Part shown: positions 1 to 5,750 of the stretch, in pieces
How the letters are laid out: every line of letters begins with the position of its first letter
Position numbering within the stretch: the stretch's first letter is position 1
From: Dialister sp.
GTDB taxonomy: Bacteria > Bacillota > Negativicutes > Veillonellales > Dialisteraceae
NCBI GenBank assembly: GCA_022722495.1
Contig: JAIJLI010000067.1
Location: forward strand, 1 to 8,380
Reading direction: 5' to 3'
Length of the DNA: 8,380 nt
Notes under the pieces: model-generated
Told to the model about the DNA's origin: nothing
What the model saw: the letters and a program-made list of their open reading frames with translations, nothing else
The model's database searches: none
Translations under genes and position numbers: made by a program

Positions 1-15
1 CACAGCCCCTTTTTT
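1..15. terminator. possible right half of a terminator downstream of sstT
   Basis: CACAGCCCC followed by six T residues looks like the 3' arm and tail of an intrinsic terminator. On the minus strand it reads as an A run and GGGGCTGTG just after the sstT stop. The partner arm would lie outside the window, so this is only suggestive. Confidence 0.3.
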
Positions 16-17
16 AT

Positions 18-1274
18 TTAGTGATCATGCGGGACCATGTCTTCCGCCTGAAGCGTACCCGCCTTGCGGCGTTCTGCATATTCCGCCGTAGCAGTGAAAA
101 GCACGTCAGTGGAGCTGTTCAGCGCAGTTTCGCAGGCATCTTCCAGCACGGAGATAATGAAGCCGACACCGACGACCTGCATGGAGATATCATTGCTGAT
201 GCCAAAGGACGCACAAGCGACCGGGATCAGAAGCAGAGAGCCGCCTGCGACGCCGGAAGCACCACATGCACCGACAGTAGATACGATGCAGAGCAGGAGT
301 GCGGTCGGCAGATCGACATCGATGCCCAGCGTATTTGCAGCAGCCAGAGCCAGCACGGAGATCGTAATGGATGCGCCGGACATATTGATCGTCGCACCGA
401 GAGGAATGGAGATCGTAAAGATATCCGGATTGAGCCCGAGTCTCTTGCAGAGTGCCAGATTCACAGGGATATTGGCCGCCGAGCTTCTGGTGAAGAAGGC
501 ATACACGCCGCTTTCACGGATCGTGGTGAGGATCAGCGGGTATGGATTCATGTGAATGCGAGAAAATACGATGATCGGATTCATCACAAGAGCGACCAGG
601 AAGTACGAACAGATAAGGACCGCCAGAAGCTGTACATAGCCGATGAGCGCTTCCACACCGGCAGTGCCGACGGAGTCAGCAACAAGGCCCATGATGCCGA
701 GCGGGGCAAAGTGGATGACCCATGTCACCACCTTGGTGATGGTCTTGGCAACATCATCGAGCCAGCCCTTGGTGGTGCCGGATGCGATATTCTTCATCGC
801 GATACCGATGATGATCGCCCATGCCAGGATGCCGATGTAGTTCGCAGAGAGCAGTGCATTCACCGGATTATCGACGACGCTCAGGATCAGGTTATGAAGC
901 ACCTGAATGATGCCGCTTGGCGGAGCGAGCTTCGTGTCAGCGGCCACCTGCAGGTGCAGTGTGGTCGGGAACAGGAAGGACATGCCGACCCCGACGAGCG
1001 ATGCGAAGAATGTCGCCATCACATAGAGACCGATGATCGGCTTCATGCTGCCGTTCCCATTTTCTTTTCTCTGCGCCATGGCGTTCATGACCAGGAAGAA
1101 CACCAAAATCGGTGCGACTCCTTTCAGGGCTTTGACGAAAAGATCCCCAAAAATCTTTACGACCGGGATGGCTGCGGGGAAACAGACCGCGATCAGAATA
1201 CCGATCACCAGACCGACCGCAATCTGCTTGATCAGTGCCACGCTGGCAAGCGTGTGCTGGATCGTTTTAAACAC
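18..1274 (-). CDS. sstT: Na+/serine-threonine symporter SstT
   Basis: This 418-residue inner-membrane protein belongs to the dicarboxylate/amino acid:cation symporter family and should import serine and threonine with sodium. Hydrophobic segments span most of the chain. Family landmarks are visible: the serine-containing reentrant segment RSSAANIP at about residues 263-270, the TM7 motif NMSGA at 297-301 (the SstT version of the glutamate-carrier NMDGT), and the TM8 stretch ETALNSSTD at 382-390. The length fits the family norm of about 400-415. Translation starts at GTG (1274-1272). I chose it because AGGAGGAGG (1289-1281) lies 6 nt upstream and no in-frame ATG competes. The gene is monocistronic within the window, has its own promoter, and diverges from the methionine genes. 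Family assignment is secure; the exact substrate is inferred from overall resemblance to SstT. Confidence 0.93.
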   Translation of the reverse strand: MFKTIQHTLASVALIKQIAVGLVIGILIAVCFPAAIPVVKIFGDLFVKALKGVAPILVFFLVMNAMAQRKENGNGSMKPIIGLYVMATFFASLVGVGMSFLFPTTLHLQVAADTKLAPPSGIIQVLHNLILSVVDNPVNALLSANYIGILAWAIIIGIAMKNIASGTTKGWLDDVAKTITKVVTWVIHFAPLGIMGLVADSVGTAGVEALIGYVQLLAVLICSYFLVALVMNPIIVFSRIHMNPYPLILTTIRESGVYAFFTRSSAANIPVNLALCKRLGLNPDIFTISIPLGATINMSGASITISVLALAAANTLGIDVDLPTALLLCIVSTVGACGASGVAGGSLLLIPVACASFGISNDISMQVVGVGFIISVLEDACETALNSSTDVLFTATAEYAERRKAGTLQAEDMVPHDH

Positions 1275-1314
1275 AATAATCCTCCTCCTAACAAATACAG
1301 ATAAATTATATTAC

Positions 1315-1343
1315 AGTATACGCTTCCCTGAATAATGTTGCAA
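1315..1343 (-). promoter_or_regulatory. sigma-70-type promoter of sstT
   Basis: On the minus strand, TTGCAA (1343-1338) and TATACT (1320-1315) are separated by exactly 17 bp. They match the -35 and -10 consensus at 5 of 6 positions each. Transcription would start near 1308, giving a short leader of about 35 nt before the GTG start. No riboswitch-like structure is seen in that leader. Confidence 0.75.
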
Positions 1344-1384
1344 GCTTGGATTAAGATTAAAAATCAACTTATGGCCTGTAGCGT

Positions 1385-1413
1385 TTGACATCTCCCCTTC
1401 TCCATGCTATGAT
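1385..1413 (+). promoter_or_regulatory. sigma-70-type promoter of the T-box/metI transcript
   Basis: A perfect -35 TTGACA (1385-1390) and -10 TATGAT (1408-1413) are separated by 17 bp, with an extended TG at 1405-1406. The start site would fall near 1420, just before the first T-box stem. Such a strong core promoter suits a gene controlled mainly by premature termination rather than by an activator. Confidence 0.82.
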
Positions 1414-1429
1414 AGGCCTAATTCCACAC

Positions 1430-1688
1430 AGGCGATGAGAAGAAGAGTATGCGTTCAGGACTGGCAAAGAGAGCTGCGTATGGTGAGAGCAGTGCAGAAG
1501 CGGACACAGAAGATGGCCTTCGAGCCTCCGAGCCGAATCATGAAGCTCGCCGGGACTGCCCGTTACAGCAGCAGGGTATTTATGGCTCGTCCAGCGTACC
1601 TATCGAGTCCTTATCGGTGACGGTAAGGAGAAGCAGAGTGGTCACACGGTATTACTATCCGTCTCTCAATAGAGAGACGGATTTTTTT
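1430..1688 (+). ncRNA. T-box leader, probably tRNA-Met responsive, upstream of metI
   Basis: This is a cis-acting leader RNA that reads tRNA charging. Stem I: AGGC (1430-1433) pairs with GCCT (1524-1527); a GATGA kink-turn-like motif (1434-1438) follows; GAAG (1442-1445) pairs with CTTC (1518-1521). AGTA (1446-1449) faces the specifier loop. The distal motifs AGAGAG (1468-1473) and GGTGAGA (1482-1488) are typical of T-boxes. The likely specifier is ATG at 1513-1515. Stem III is CCTTATCG-GTGA-CGGTAAGG (1609-1628). The antiterminator pairs AGAG (1635-1638) with CTCT (1663-1666) and ACGG (1646-1649) with CCGT (1659-1662), leaving a 7-nt bulge TGGTCAC. TGGT can pair with a tRNA ending ACCA, which fits Met (discriminator A) and argues against an Asp (GAT) reading. 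The bulge departs from the usual UGGNACC. The class is confident; the amino-acid specificity is inferred from these two sites plus the downstream gene. Confidence 0.87.
1657..1687 (+). terminator. T-box intrinsic terminator
   Basis: ATCCGTCTCTC (1658-1668) and GAGAGACGGAT (1672-1682) form an 11-bp perfect stem over a short AT-rich loop, followed by a run of T. The left arm contains both 3' halves of the antiterminator helices (CCGT and CTCT), so the two folds exclude each other. That is the defining switch of a T-box. Confidence 0.9.
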
Positions 1689-1783
1689 ATTGACAGGAAA
1701 GGGATATGGATGGATGGATGATCAGCCCCGGCTGTCTGCGGTTAAGCGCCATACCCCCCGACCTATGAAAAGGAGAATCCACG

Positions 1784-2917
1784 ATGGATATAAAAACGAT
1801 CTGCATTCATGGCAGCGACTGGAAAGACCCGACCGGCTGCATTTCTGTCCCTGTATTTCAGTCTGCGACCTTCGGACATCCGGAGCTCGGACAGTCCACG
1901 GGCTACGACTATGCCCGCGTGCAGAACCCGACACGGGAATGCACGGAGAAGGTGGTCGCACGGCTCGAGCACGGGTGTGACTGTACCAGCTACTCTTCCG
2001 GTATGGCTGCGATCTCTATGGTCATGGAACTTTTCAAACCGGGAGACACGATCCTTTCCACCGATGACCTTTACGGCGGCTCCATCCGTCTCTTCCGCTT
2101 CATCAATGAGAAGAACGGCCTTCATTTCCGATTCGTCGACACATCAGATATTTCTAAAGCAGAGGCTGCACTGGACGACACCGTCAAAGCCATCTATATC
2201 GAGACGCCGACGAATCCGATGATGCAGGTGACGGACATCTCTGCGATGGCAGACCTCGCGCACTCGCACGGCGCGCTCCTCATCGCGGACAATACCTTCA
2301 TGAGCCCGTACTTCTGTAATCCGATCGACTTCGGCGCTGACATCGTCCTTCACAGCGGCACCAAGTACCTCGCTGGACACAATGACACCCTCGCAGGCTT
2401 TGTCGTATGCAGGGACAAAGAAATCGCGGAAAAGATCCGTTTCCTCTACAAGACCGTCGGCGGCTGCCTTGCGCCATGGGACAGCTGGCTCGTCACCCGC
2501 GGCATCAAGACACTGGCACTTCGCATGGAAGCCGCGCAGAAAAATGCCCAGACCCTCGCCGAGTGGCTTTCCGGTCATCCGAAGATCACGCAGGTACTCT
2601 ATCCGGGTCTTCCCGGCTTCAAAAACAAAGAAATCCACGACCGGCAGTCCCGCGGCACAGGCGCTATGCTCTCCTTCTATACCGACAGCCATGAGACAGC
2701 TCTCCGCGTGCTGAAATCCGTCCGCCTCATTCGCTTCGCAGAAAGTCTTGGCGGCGTAGAAAGTCTCATCACCTACCCTGCCACCCAGACGCACGCTGAC
2801 CTCACGAAAGAGGAGCGTGAGTCCCGCGGCATCACCGCCTGTCTCCTCCGCCTCTCCGTCGGCATCGAAGATGTGAATGACCTCATCGCCGATCTCTCGC
2901 AGGCGCTGGGAGACTAG
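1784..2917 (+). CDS. metI: cystathionine gamma-synthase / O-acylhomoserine thiolyase, MetI type
   Basis: This 377-residue PLP enzyme of the Cys/Met metabolism family should join an O-acylhomoserine with cysteine to make cystathionine, or with sulfide to make homocysteine, in the cytoplasm. Visible landmarks are YDYARVQNPTR at 41-51 (cofactor phosphate), SSGMAA at 71-76, DLYGG at 95-99 with the PLP-stacking Tyr97, the PLP-ring Asp169 in ADNTF, the Schiff-base Lys194 in HSGTKYLAGHND, and the substrate-carboxylate Arg356 in LLRLSVGIED. The segment ESLGGVESLITYPATQTH (320-337) closely resembles Bacillus MetI as I recall it. Length matches that family. The start ATG follows AAAAGGAG (1767-1774) at a 9-nt spacing. 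The gene lies directly downstream of the T-box and heads the unit with the beta-lyase gene. A gamma-lyase or MetB label cannot be excluded from sequence alone, but the paired beta-lyase and Met-type leader favour biosynthesis. Confidence 0.88.
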   Translation: MDIKTICIHGSDWKDPTGCISVPVFQSATFGHPELGQSTGYDYARVQNPTRECTEKVVARLEHGCDCTSYSSGMAAISMVMELFKPGDTILSTDDLYGGSIRLFRFINEKNGLHFRFVDTSDISKAEAALDDTVKAIYIETPTNPMMQVTDISAMADLAHSHGALLIADNTFMSPYFCNPIDFGADIVLHSGTKYLAGHNDTLAGFVVCRDKEIAEKIRFLYKTVGGCLAPWDSWLVTRGIKTLALRMEAAQKNAQTLAEWLSGHPKITQVLYPGLPGFKNKEIHDRQSRGTGAMLSFYTDSHETALRVLKSVRLIRFAESLGGVESLITYPATQTHADLTKEERESRGITACLLRLSVGIEDVNDLIADLSQALGD

Positions 2918-2962
2918 GGAAACGCAGATTAAATCGCAGAGTTCGATTGAATCTGCGTTTCC
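2918..2962 (+). repeat. hairpin directly after the metI stop codon
   Basis: GGAAACGCAGATT (2918-2930) and AATCTGCGTTTCC (2950-2962) are a perfect 13-bp inverted repeat. After one A-G mismatch, AATCG/CGATT adds five more pairs around a CAGAGTT loop. It begins at the base following the TAG stop. The downstream sequence is CCTTACATG, without a T run, so it is not a normal intrinsic terminator. It may protect the metI mRNA 3' end, mark a processing site, or lower expression of the next gene. Confidence 0.6.
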
Positions 2963-2994
2963 TTACATGCCAGTGATTTAGAAAACACAATACG

Positions 2995-3008
2995 AGTCCC
3001 TAGTCACT
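2995..3008 (+). repeat. heptamer repeat pair, family AGTCACC/T
   Basis: Two adjacent 7-mers, AGTCCCT (2995-3001) and AGTCACT (3002-3008), match the heptamer seen in clusters at 5475-5526 and, inverted, at 6917-6937. The pair sits in the metI-patB spacer just before the second gene's ribosome binding site. On its own it would be unremarkable; the call rests on the other two loci. Confidence 0.4.
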
Positions 3009-3029
3009 TTTTCCTCGAAAGGAGCCATC

Positions 3030-4217
3030 ATGAATCCACTTGATCATACATTTGACCTTGATACCATCATTGACCGGAGAGGCACCGGCTGCCTCAAGTA
3101 CGATTTCGCCGTCCAGCGCGGCAAACCAGCTGATGTCCTTCCCTTCTGGGTGGCGGACATGGATTTCCGCGTGGCCGAGCCCATCACCCGTGCGCTCCAT
3201 GCCCGCGTGGACCATGGCATCTTCGGCTACTCGGAAGCAGGCAGCTCCTACTTTAAAGCACTCGCAAACTGGCAGAAGACCTATTTCCACTGGACCATCC
3301 ATCCGGAATGGCTCATCAAGACACCGGGCGTCGTGCCGGCCATCAATATTGCTGTCAAAGCACTGACGAAGCCGGGGGACGGCGTACTGCTCCACCAGCC
3401 TGTCTACTATCCCTTCCTCTCCGCCATCGAAAAGAATGGCCGCCGCCTCGTAAACAGCGGCCTCGTCCTAAAAGAGGGGCATTATGAGATCGATTTTGAT
3501 GACATGGAAAGGAAGATCGAAGAAGGAGGCGTGAAGCTCGCGCTCCTTTGCACGCCGCACAATCCCGCCGGACGCGTCTGGACGAAGGAAGAGCTTACGC
3601 GATATGCAGAGATCTGCCTGCGCCACGGCGTGAAGATCGTCGCTGATGAGATCCATCAAGACTTCACCTACCCCGGCCATACCCACACGACCTTCGCCAC
3701 CATCAGCCGCGAGGCAGCGGACAATGCCATCATCTGTACCGCGCCTTCGAAGACATTCAACATCGCGGGTCTACAGAATTCGAACATCCTCATCCCAAAT
3801 CCTGAGATCCGCAGAGCCTTTCAGGAAGAGCTCGATGCCTTCGGCTACGACCAGCTGAATGTCATGGGGCTCGTTGCCAGTGAAGCCGCGTACCGGGAGG
3901 GCCGCCCCTGGCTCGAAGCCGTCAAGTCCTATCTCAAAGGAAATCTGGACTTCACGCGAAGCTTCTTCCAAAAAGAAATGCCGGAGATGAAGCTCATCGA
4001 GCCGGAGGGGACCTACCTCATCTGGGTCGATGCCTCTGCTTACGGCCTCTCCACCGAAGAGCTTGAGCACAAGATCCTCTATGACTGCCGCCTCTGGCTG
4101 GATATGGGATACATCTTCGGCAAGGAAGGGGAAGGCTTCCTCCGCTTCAACCTCGCCTGCCCGAGAGAAACGCTCGAAAAGGGACTGCGCCAACTGAAAG
4201 AAGGATTTGAGAAATAG
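3030..4217 (+). CDS. patB: cystathionine beta-lyase, MalY/PatB family
   Basis: This 395-residue fold-type I PLP enzyme should split cystathionine into homocysteine, pyruvate and ammonia, the step after MetI. Visible landmarks are FWVADMDF at 39-46 (characteristic of MalY/PatB), HNPAGR at 177-182 with Asn178 near the cofactor, ADEIH at 205-209 with the PLP-pyridine Asp206, Schiff-base Lys241 in APSKTFNIAG, and Arg372 in LRFNLACPR binding the substrate carboxylate. Length is typical of PatB (about 390). The start ATG has AAAGGAG (3018-3024) 5 nt upstream. The gene follows metI by 112 bp on the same strand; no convincing internal promoter was seen, so co-transcription under the T-box is likely. 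MalY members can also act as regulators or cysteine desulfhydrases. The name metC is sometimes used for the same role. Family is secure; the physiological substrate is inferred from context. Confidence 0.87.
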   Translation: MNPLDHTFDLDTIIDRRGTGCLKYDFAVQRGKPADVLPFWVADMDFRVAEPITRALHARVDHGIFGYSEAGSSYFKALANWQKTYFHWTIHPEWLIKTPGVVPAINIAVKALTKPGDGVLLHQPVYYPFLSAIEKNGRRLVNSGLVLKEGHYEIDFDDMERKIEEGGVKLALLCTPHNPAGRVWTKEELTRYAEICLRHGVKIVADEIHQDFTYPGHTHTTFATISREAADNAIICTAPSKTFNIAGLQNSNILIPNPEIRRAFQEELDAFGYDQLNVMGLVASEAAYREGRPWLEAVKSYLKGNLDFTRSFFQKEMPEMKLIEPEGTYLIWVDASAYGLSTEELEHKILYDCRLWLDMGYIFGKEGEGFLRFNLACPRETLEKGLRQLKEGFEK

Positions 4218-4265
4218 GGATCAGCGTTTCCTGAAATACCACATTCGGGCATCGCCTCATATATG

Positions 4266-4297
4266 ATTGCGGCGAAGCCGCCGCCCCCATTCCTCAT
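4266..4297 (-). repeat. 32-bp hairpin-bearing intergenic repeat, copy A
   Basis: This stretch matches 7204-7235 at 28 of 32 positions in the same orientation. It contains the small hairpin GCGGC-GAA-GCCGC (4269-4281) and, read on the minus strand, starts with ATGAGGAATG. Here it lies in the spacer between patB and tatC. It resembles REP-like dispersed elements; whether it is genome-wide cannot be seen from the window. Confidence 0.6.
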
Positions 4298-4330
4298 GCG
4301 AACAGAGTTTTCCATTTCTAATCAAAAGAC

Positions 4331-4350
4331 GGCACGCCCCGCGGGCTAAC
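4331..4350 (-). repeat. 20-bp GTTAGCCCG element, copy 1
   Basis: On the minus strand this reads GTTAGCCCGCGGGGCGTGCC. It matches 17 of 20 bases of the plus-strand copy at 5382-5401. The two copies are inverted and bracket tatC-tatA. This copy abuts the long terminator hairpin and has a CCCGCGGG palindrome at its centre. Confidence 0.5.
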
Positions 4351-4410
4351 CATGGCAAAACAAAATCCGCTTCACGAAATCTTGCGTGAAGCGGATTTTG
4401 TTTTGCCATG
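4351..4410. terminator. bidirectional terminator, perfect 26-bp inverted repeat
   Basis: Arms 4351-4376 and 4385-4410 are exactly complementary over 26 bp, with an 8-nt loop AAATCTTG. The core ATCCGCTTCACG/CGTGAAGCGGAT is followed by TTTGTTTTG. By symmetry the same T-rich tail follows the core on the minus strand. The element lies between convergent patB and tatC, so it can terminate both. The flanking A and T tracts pair with one another, which makes the stem unusually long for an intrinsic terminator. Confidence 0.88.
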
Positions 4411-4440
4411 AACTTGAAGCGTCCTTTAAGAAATGCGGCT

Positions 4441-5142
4441 TCACCGCCCCATCATCCGGATCACGAGCAGACTGATCTCAAAGAGGACGATAGAGGGGAC
4501 GGCGAGAAGACTCTGTGTCATGATGTCAGGCGTCGGAGTGAGGATGGCCGCAAGGATGAAGGAGAGGAAGATCACATACTTTCTCCCTTTCGTGAGCGCT
4601 GCCGAGGTGACGAGGCCGGCCTTGGCCATAGCGATGAGGACGAGCGGAAGATTGCACACGAAGCCAAAGGGGAAGATCATGAAGAGAACGAATTCCAGAT
4701 AGTTCTCCATCGAAAGGAGCGGCTTGAAGTCATCTCCGCCAAATCCCATGAGGAAGTGAAGGCTCTCCGGCATGACGAAGAAATAAGAAAAGGCGAGTCC
4801 GGAGAGAAAGAGGATCACGGAAAGCGGCACGAAGACGCAGCACCATGATTTCTCCCGATCCGTCAGTGCGGGGAGCAGGAAACGCCAAAATTCGAAGAAG
4901 ACCACAGGCGAGGCGAGGACGAAGCCTGCCACGACCGCAGTCTTGATGTAAATCATGAGGACTTCTGTGGGCCGCGCAAAGTACAGCTGCCCCGCCGGAG
5001 CGGTCAGGAAAGCCATGAGCTCACGGATAAAGAAAAAGCTCACCGCCGTCCCGACAGCTATCGCTAGGAACGAGTAGATGAGCCTCTTGCGCAGTTCCGT
5101 GAGATGCCCGGAAAGAGGCATGTCCGCGGCTTCCGTCATCAT
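4441..5142 (-). CDS. tatC: Sec-independent twin-arginine translocase subunit TatC
   Basis: This 233-residue membrane protein with about six hydrophobic segments is the receptor for twin-arginine signal peptides and exports folded proteins. Family marks are HLTELRKRL at 13-21 (Glu16 corresponds to the signal-binding E. coli Glu15), [10 protein letters not shown] at 58-67, [14 protein letters not shown] at 85-98 with Glu97 (E. coli Glu103), and TPTPDIMTQ at 202-210 with Asp206 (E. coli Asp211). One oddity: the usual FGxxFExP motif reads FGFVCNLP at 159-166, so Asn164 (codon 4653-4651) replaces the conserved Glu (E. coli Glu170). The ATG overlaps the tatA stop as ATGA. Its GAGG (5153-5150) lies 7 nt upstream inside tatA, so the two are translationally coupled. 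No tatB is present, as in minimal Gram-positive-type Tat systems. Confidence 0.93.
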   Translation of the reverse strand: MMTEAADMPLSGHLTELRKRLIYSFLAIAVGTAVSFFFIRELMAFLTAPAGQLYFARPTEVLMIYIKTAVVAGFVLASPVVFFEFWRFLLPALTDREKSWCCVFVPLSVILFLSGLAFSYFFVMPESLHFLMGFGGDDFKPLLSMENYLEFVLFMIFPFGFVCNLPLVLIAMAKAGLVTSAALTKGRKYVIFLSFILAAILTPTPDIMTQSLLAVPSIVLFEISLLVIRMMGR

Positions 5143-5348
5143 TTCTTAGCCTCGACAGCCGCCTTAGCGGTTGCGACTTCTGTCTCTTTCACAATGACCG
5201 TCTTCGGCGAGTCCGTATTCACTGCGTCTTTGAATTCATGCATGCTCTTACCCAGTGCCTTGCCGATCTCCGGCAGCTTGCCGGGGCCAAAGACAATGAG
5301 ACCGATCACAAGGATCAGAAGAAGTTCCGGGATACCGATACCAAACAT
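5139..5348 (-). CDS. tatA: twin-arginine translocase pore subunit TatA
   Basis: This 69-residue protein has the classic TatA plan: a hydrophobic helix at residues 5-20, the hinge [15 protein letters not shown] at 20-34, an amphipathic helix, then a short charged tail rich in Lys, Glu and Ala. It oligomerises to let folded Tat substrates cross the membrane after TatC docking. The frame stays open upstream, but the start at 5348 is chosen because AAGGAGGT (5363-5356) sits 7 nt before this ATG and the family begins at MFGIGIPEL. The gene leads the tatAC operon and overlaps tatC by 4 bp. With no tatB in the window, this subunit probably also does the TatB job, as TatA does in Bacillus. No convincing promoter was found in its 5' region. 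Confidence 0.93.
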   Translation of the reverse strand: MFGIGIPELLLILVIGLIVFGPGKLPEIGKALGKSMHEFKDAVNTDSPKTVIVKETEVATAKAAVEAKK

Positions 5349-5381
5349 AATAATTACCTCCTTGGATGAAATTAAGTCAGG

Positions 5382-5401
5382 GTTAGCCCGTGGGGCGAGT
5401 C
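5382..5401 (+). repeat. 20-bp GTTAGCCCG element, copy 2
   Basis: The sequence matches the inverted copy at 4331-4350 at 17 of 20 bases. It runs into a self-complementary stretch GGGGCG-AGT-CGCCCC (5392-5406) that can fold as a 6-bp hairpin, or a longer one with a tight loop. It lies about 20 nt upstream of the tatA ribosome binding site on the opposite strand, so its transcript would carry the hairpin in the tatA leader. Confidence 0.5.
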
Positions 5402-5474
5402 GCCCCTTGATTGTGCGAAAGTCTCTCTTGAATGAGAAATGCAAAATGGTGGTGCCATGAGCTGCCATTTCACA

Positions 5475-5526
5475 AGTCACCAGTCACTCGCGGCACCTAA
5501 TCCCCAGCCACCAGTTACCAGTCACT
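5475..5526 (+). repeat. heptamer repeat cluster AGTCACC/T
   Basis: Two groups of head-to-tail 7-mers occur: AGTCACC-AGTCACT at 5475-5488, and AGCCACC-AGTTACC-AGTCACT at 5506-5526. A 17-bp spacer between them contains CGCGGCACC. Variants differ by one base each. The same 7-mer appears at 2995-3008 and in inverse orientation at 6917-6937. The cluster lies in the tatA/HD-gene spacer. Confidence 0.6.
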
Positions 5527-5585
5527 TCTTACTTCATCTATCCTACCTTCTCCCCATTCTTTTTCCATCAACACTTTGTACATCT

Positions 5586-5621
5586 TTTGTCAAGGCTGCC
5601 AAATATCTGTCAATTGACAAA
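5586..5621. promoter_or_regulatory. possible operator: TGTCAATTGACA palindrome with an outlying half-site
   Basis: A perfect 12-bp palindrome TGTCAATTGACA lies at 5608-5619. A further TGTCAA lies at 5588-5593, exactly 20 bp upstream of the first half, about two helical turns. TTTGTCAA (5586-5593) and TTGACAAA (5614-5621) form an 8-bp inverted repeat. The right half is also a perfect -35 hexamer on the plus strand, but no good -10 follows at 15-18 bp. The site sits between the divergent tatA and HD-protein genes and could bind a dimeric regulator of either. No specific regulator is recognised. Confidence 0.35.
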
Positions 5622-5737
5622 GGCATGACGAAATTTAGCGGAAGTTTTTCAAAACAGGAATCCATTCTTTGCGTTCCCTCACTAGACTGATAAAAGCGGC
5701 TCCGAAGAGCCTGCTCAAATTCCGTACAAAAAGAGAT

Positions 5738-5742
5738 GGAGG
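5738..5742 (+). promoter_or_regulatory. ribosome binding site that fixes the HD-protein start
   Basis: GGAGG at 5738-5742 stands 8 nt before the ATG at 5751. An in-frame ATG at 5736 overlaps this very motif and has no binding site of its own, so the 5751 start is preferred. It also gives a normal Tat signal peptide. Confidence 0.8.
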
Positions 5743-5750
5743 AACCATTC

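Noticed and set aside
21..1304. Plus-strand open frame of 427 codons opposite sstT
   Set aside because: The product is rich in Arg, Asp, His and Gln with no hydrophobic segments or known motif, as expected for the antisense of a membrane-protein gene. The minus-strand frame has a promoter, ribosome binding site and family motifs.
1430..1688. SAM riboswitch or cobalamin riboswitch upstream of metI
   Set aside because: The leader shows T-box landmarks (AGTA, AGAGAG, GGTGAGA, TGG bulge) and a mutually exclusive terminator. The SAM-I core and B12-box motifs are absent.
1704..1722. GGAT tandem repeat after the T-box terminator
   Set aside because: Only about four short units in a non-coding leader; likely chance, with no sign of a phase-variable start codon or promoter.
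2144..2794. Minus-strand open frame inside metI
   Set aside because: It is an antisense shadow: no ribosome binding site, no recognisable motif, and the plus strand carries every catalytic residue of the PLP enzyme.
4408..4848. Plus-strand open frame opposite tatC
   Set aside because: Its product is a run of charged residues, typical of the complement of a membrane gene, and it starts inside the terminator arm.
5349..5480. N-terminal extension of TatA up to 5480
   Set aside because: The extension contains no family sequence, and a strong AAGGAGGT stands just before the ATG at 5348.
5475..5526. CRISPR-like array
   Set aside because: Units are 7 bp and adjacent, with no 20-40 bp spacers and no cas genes nearby.
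5736..5750. Upstream ATG at 5736 as start of the HD protein
   Set aside because: That ATG is embedded in the GGAGG serving the ATG at 5751 and lacks its own binding site.
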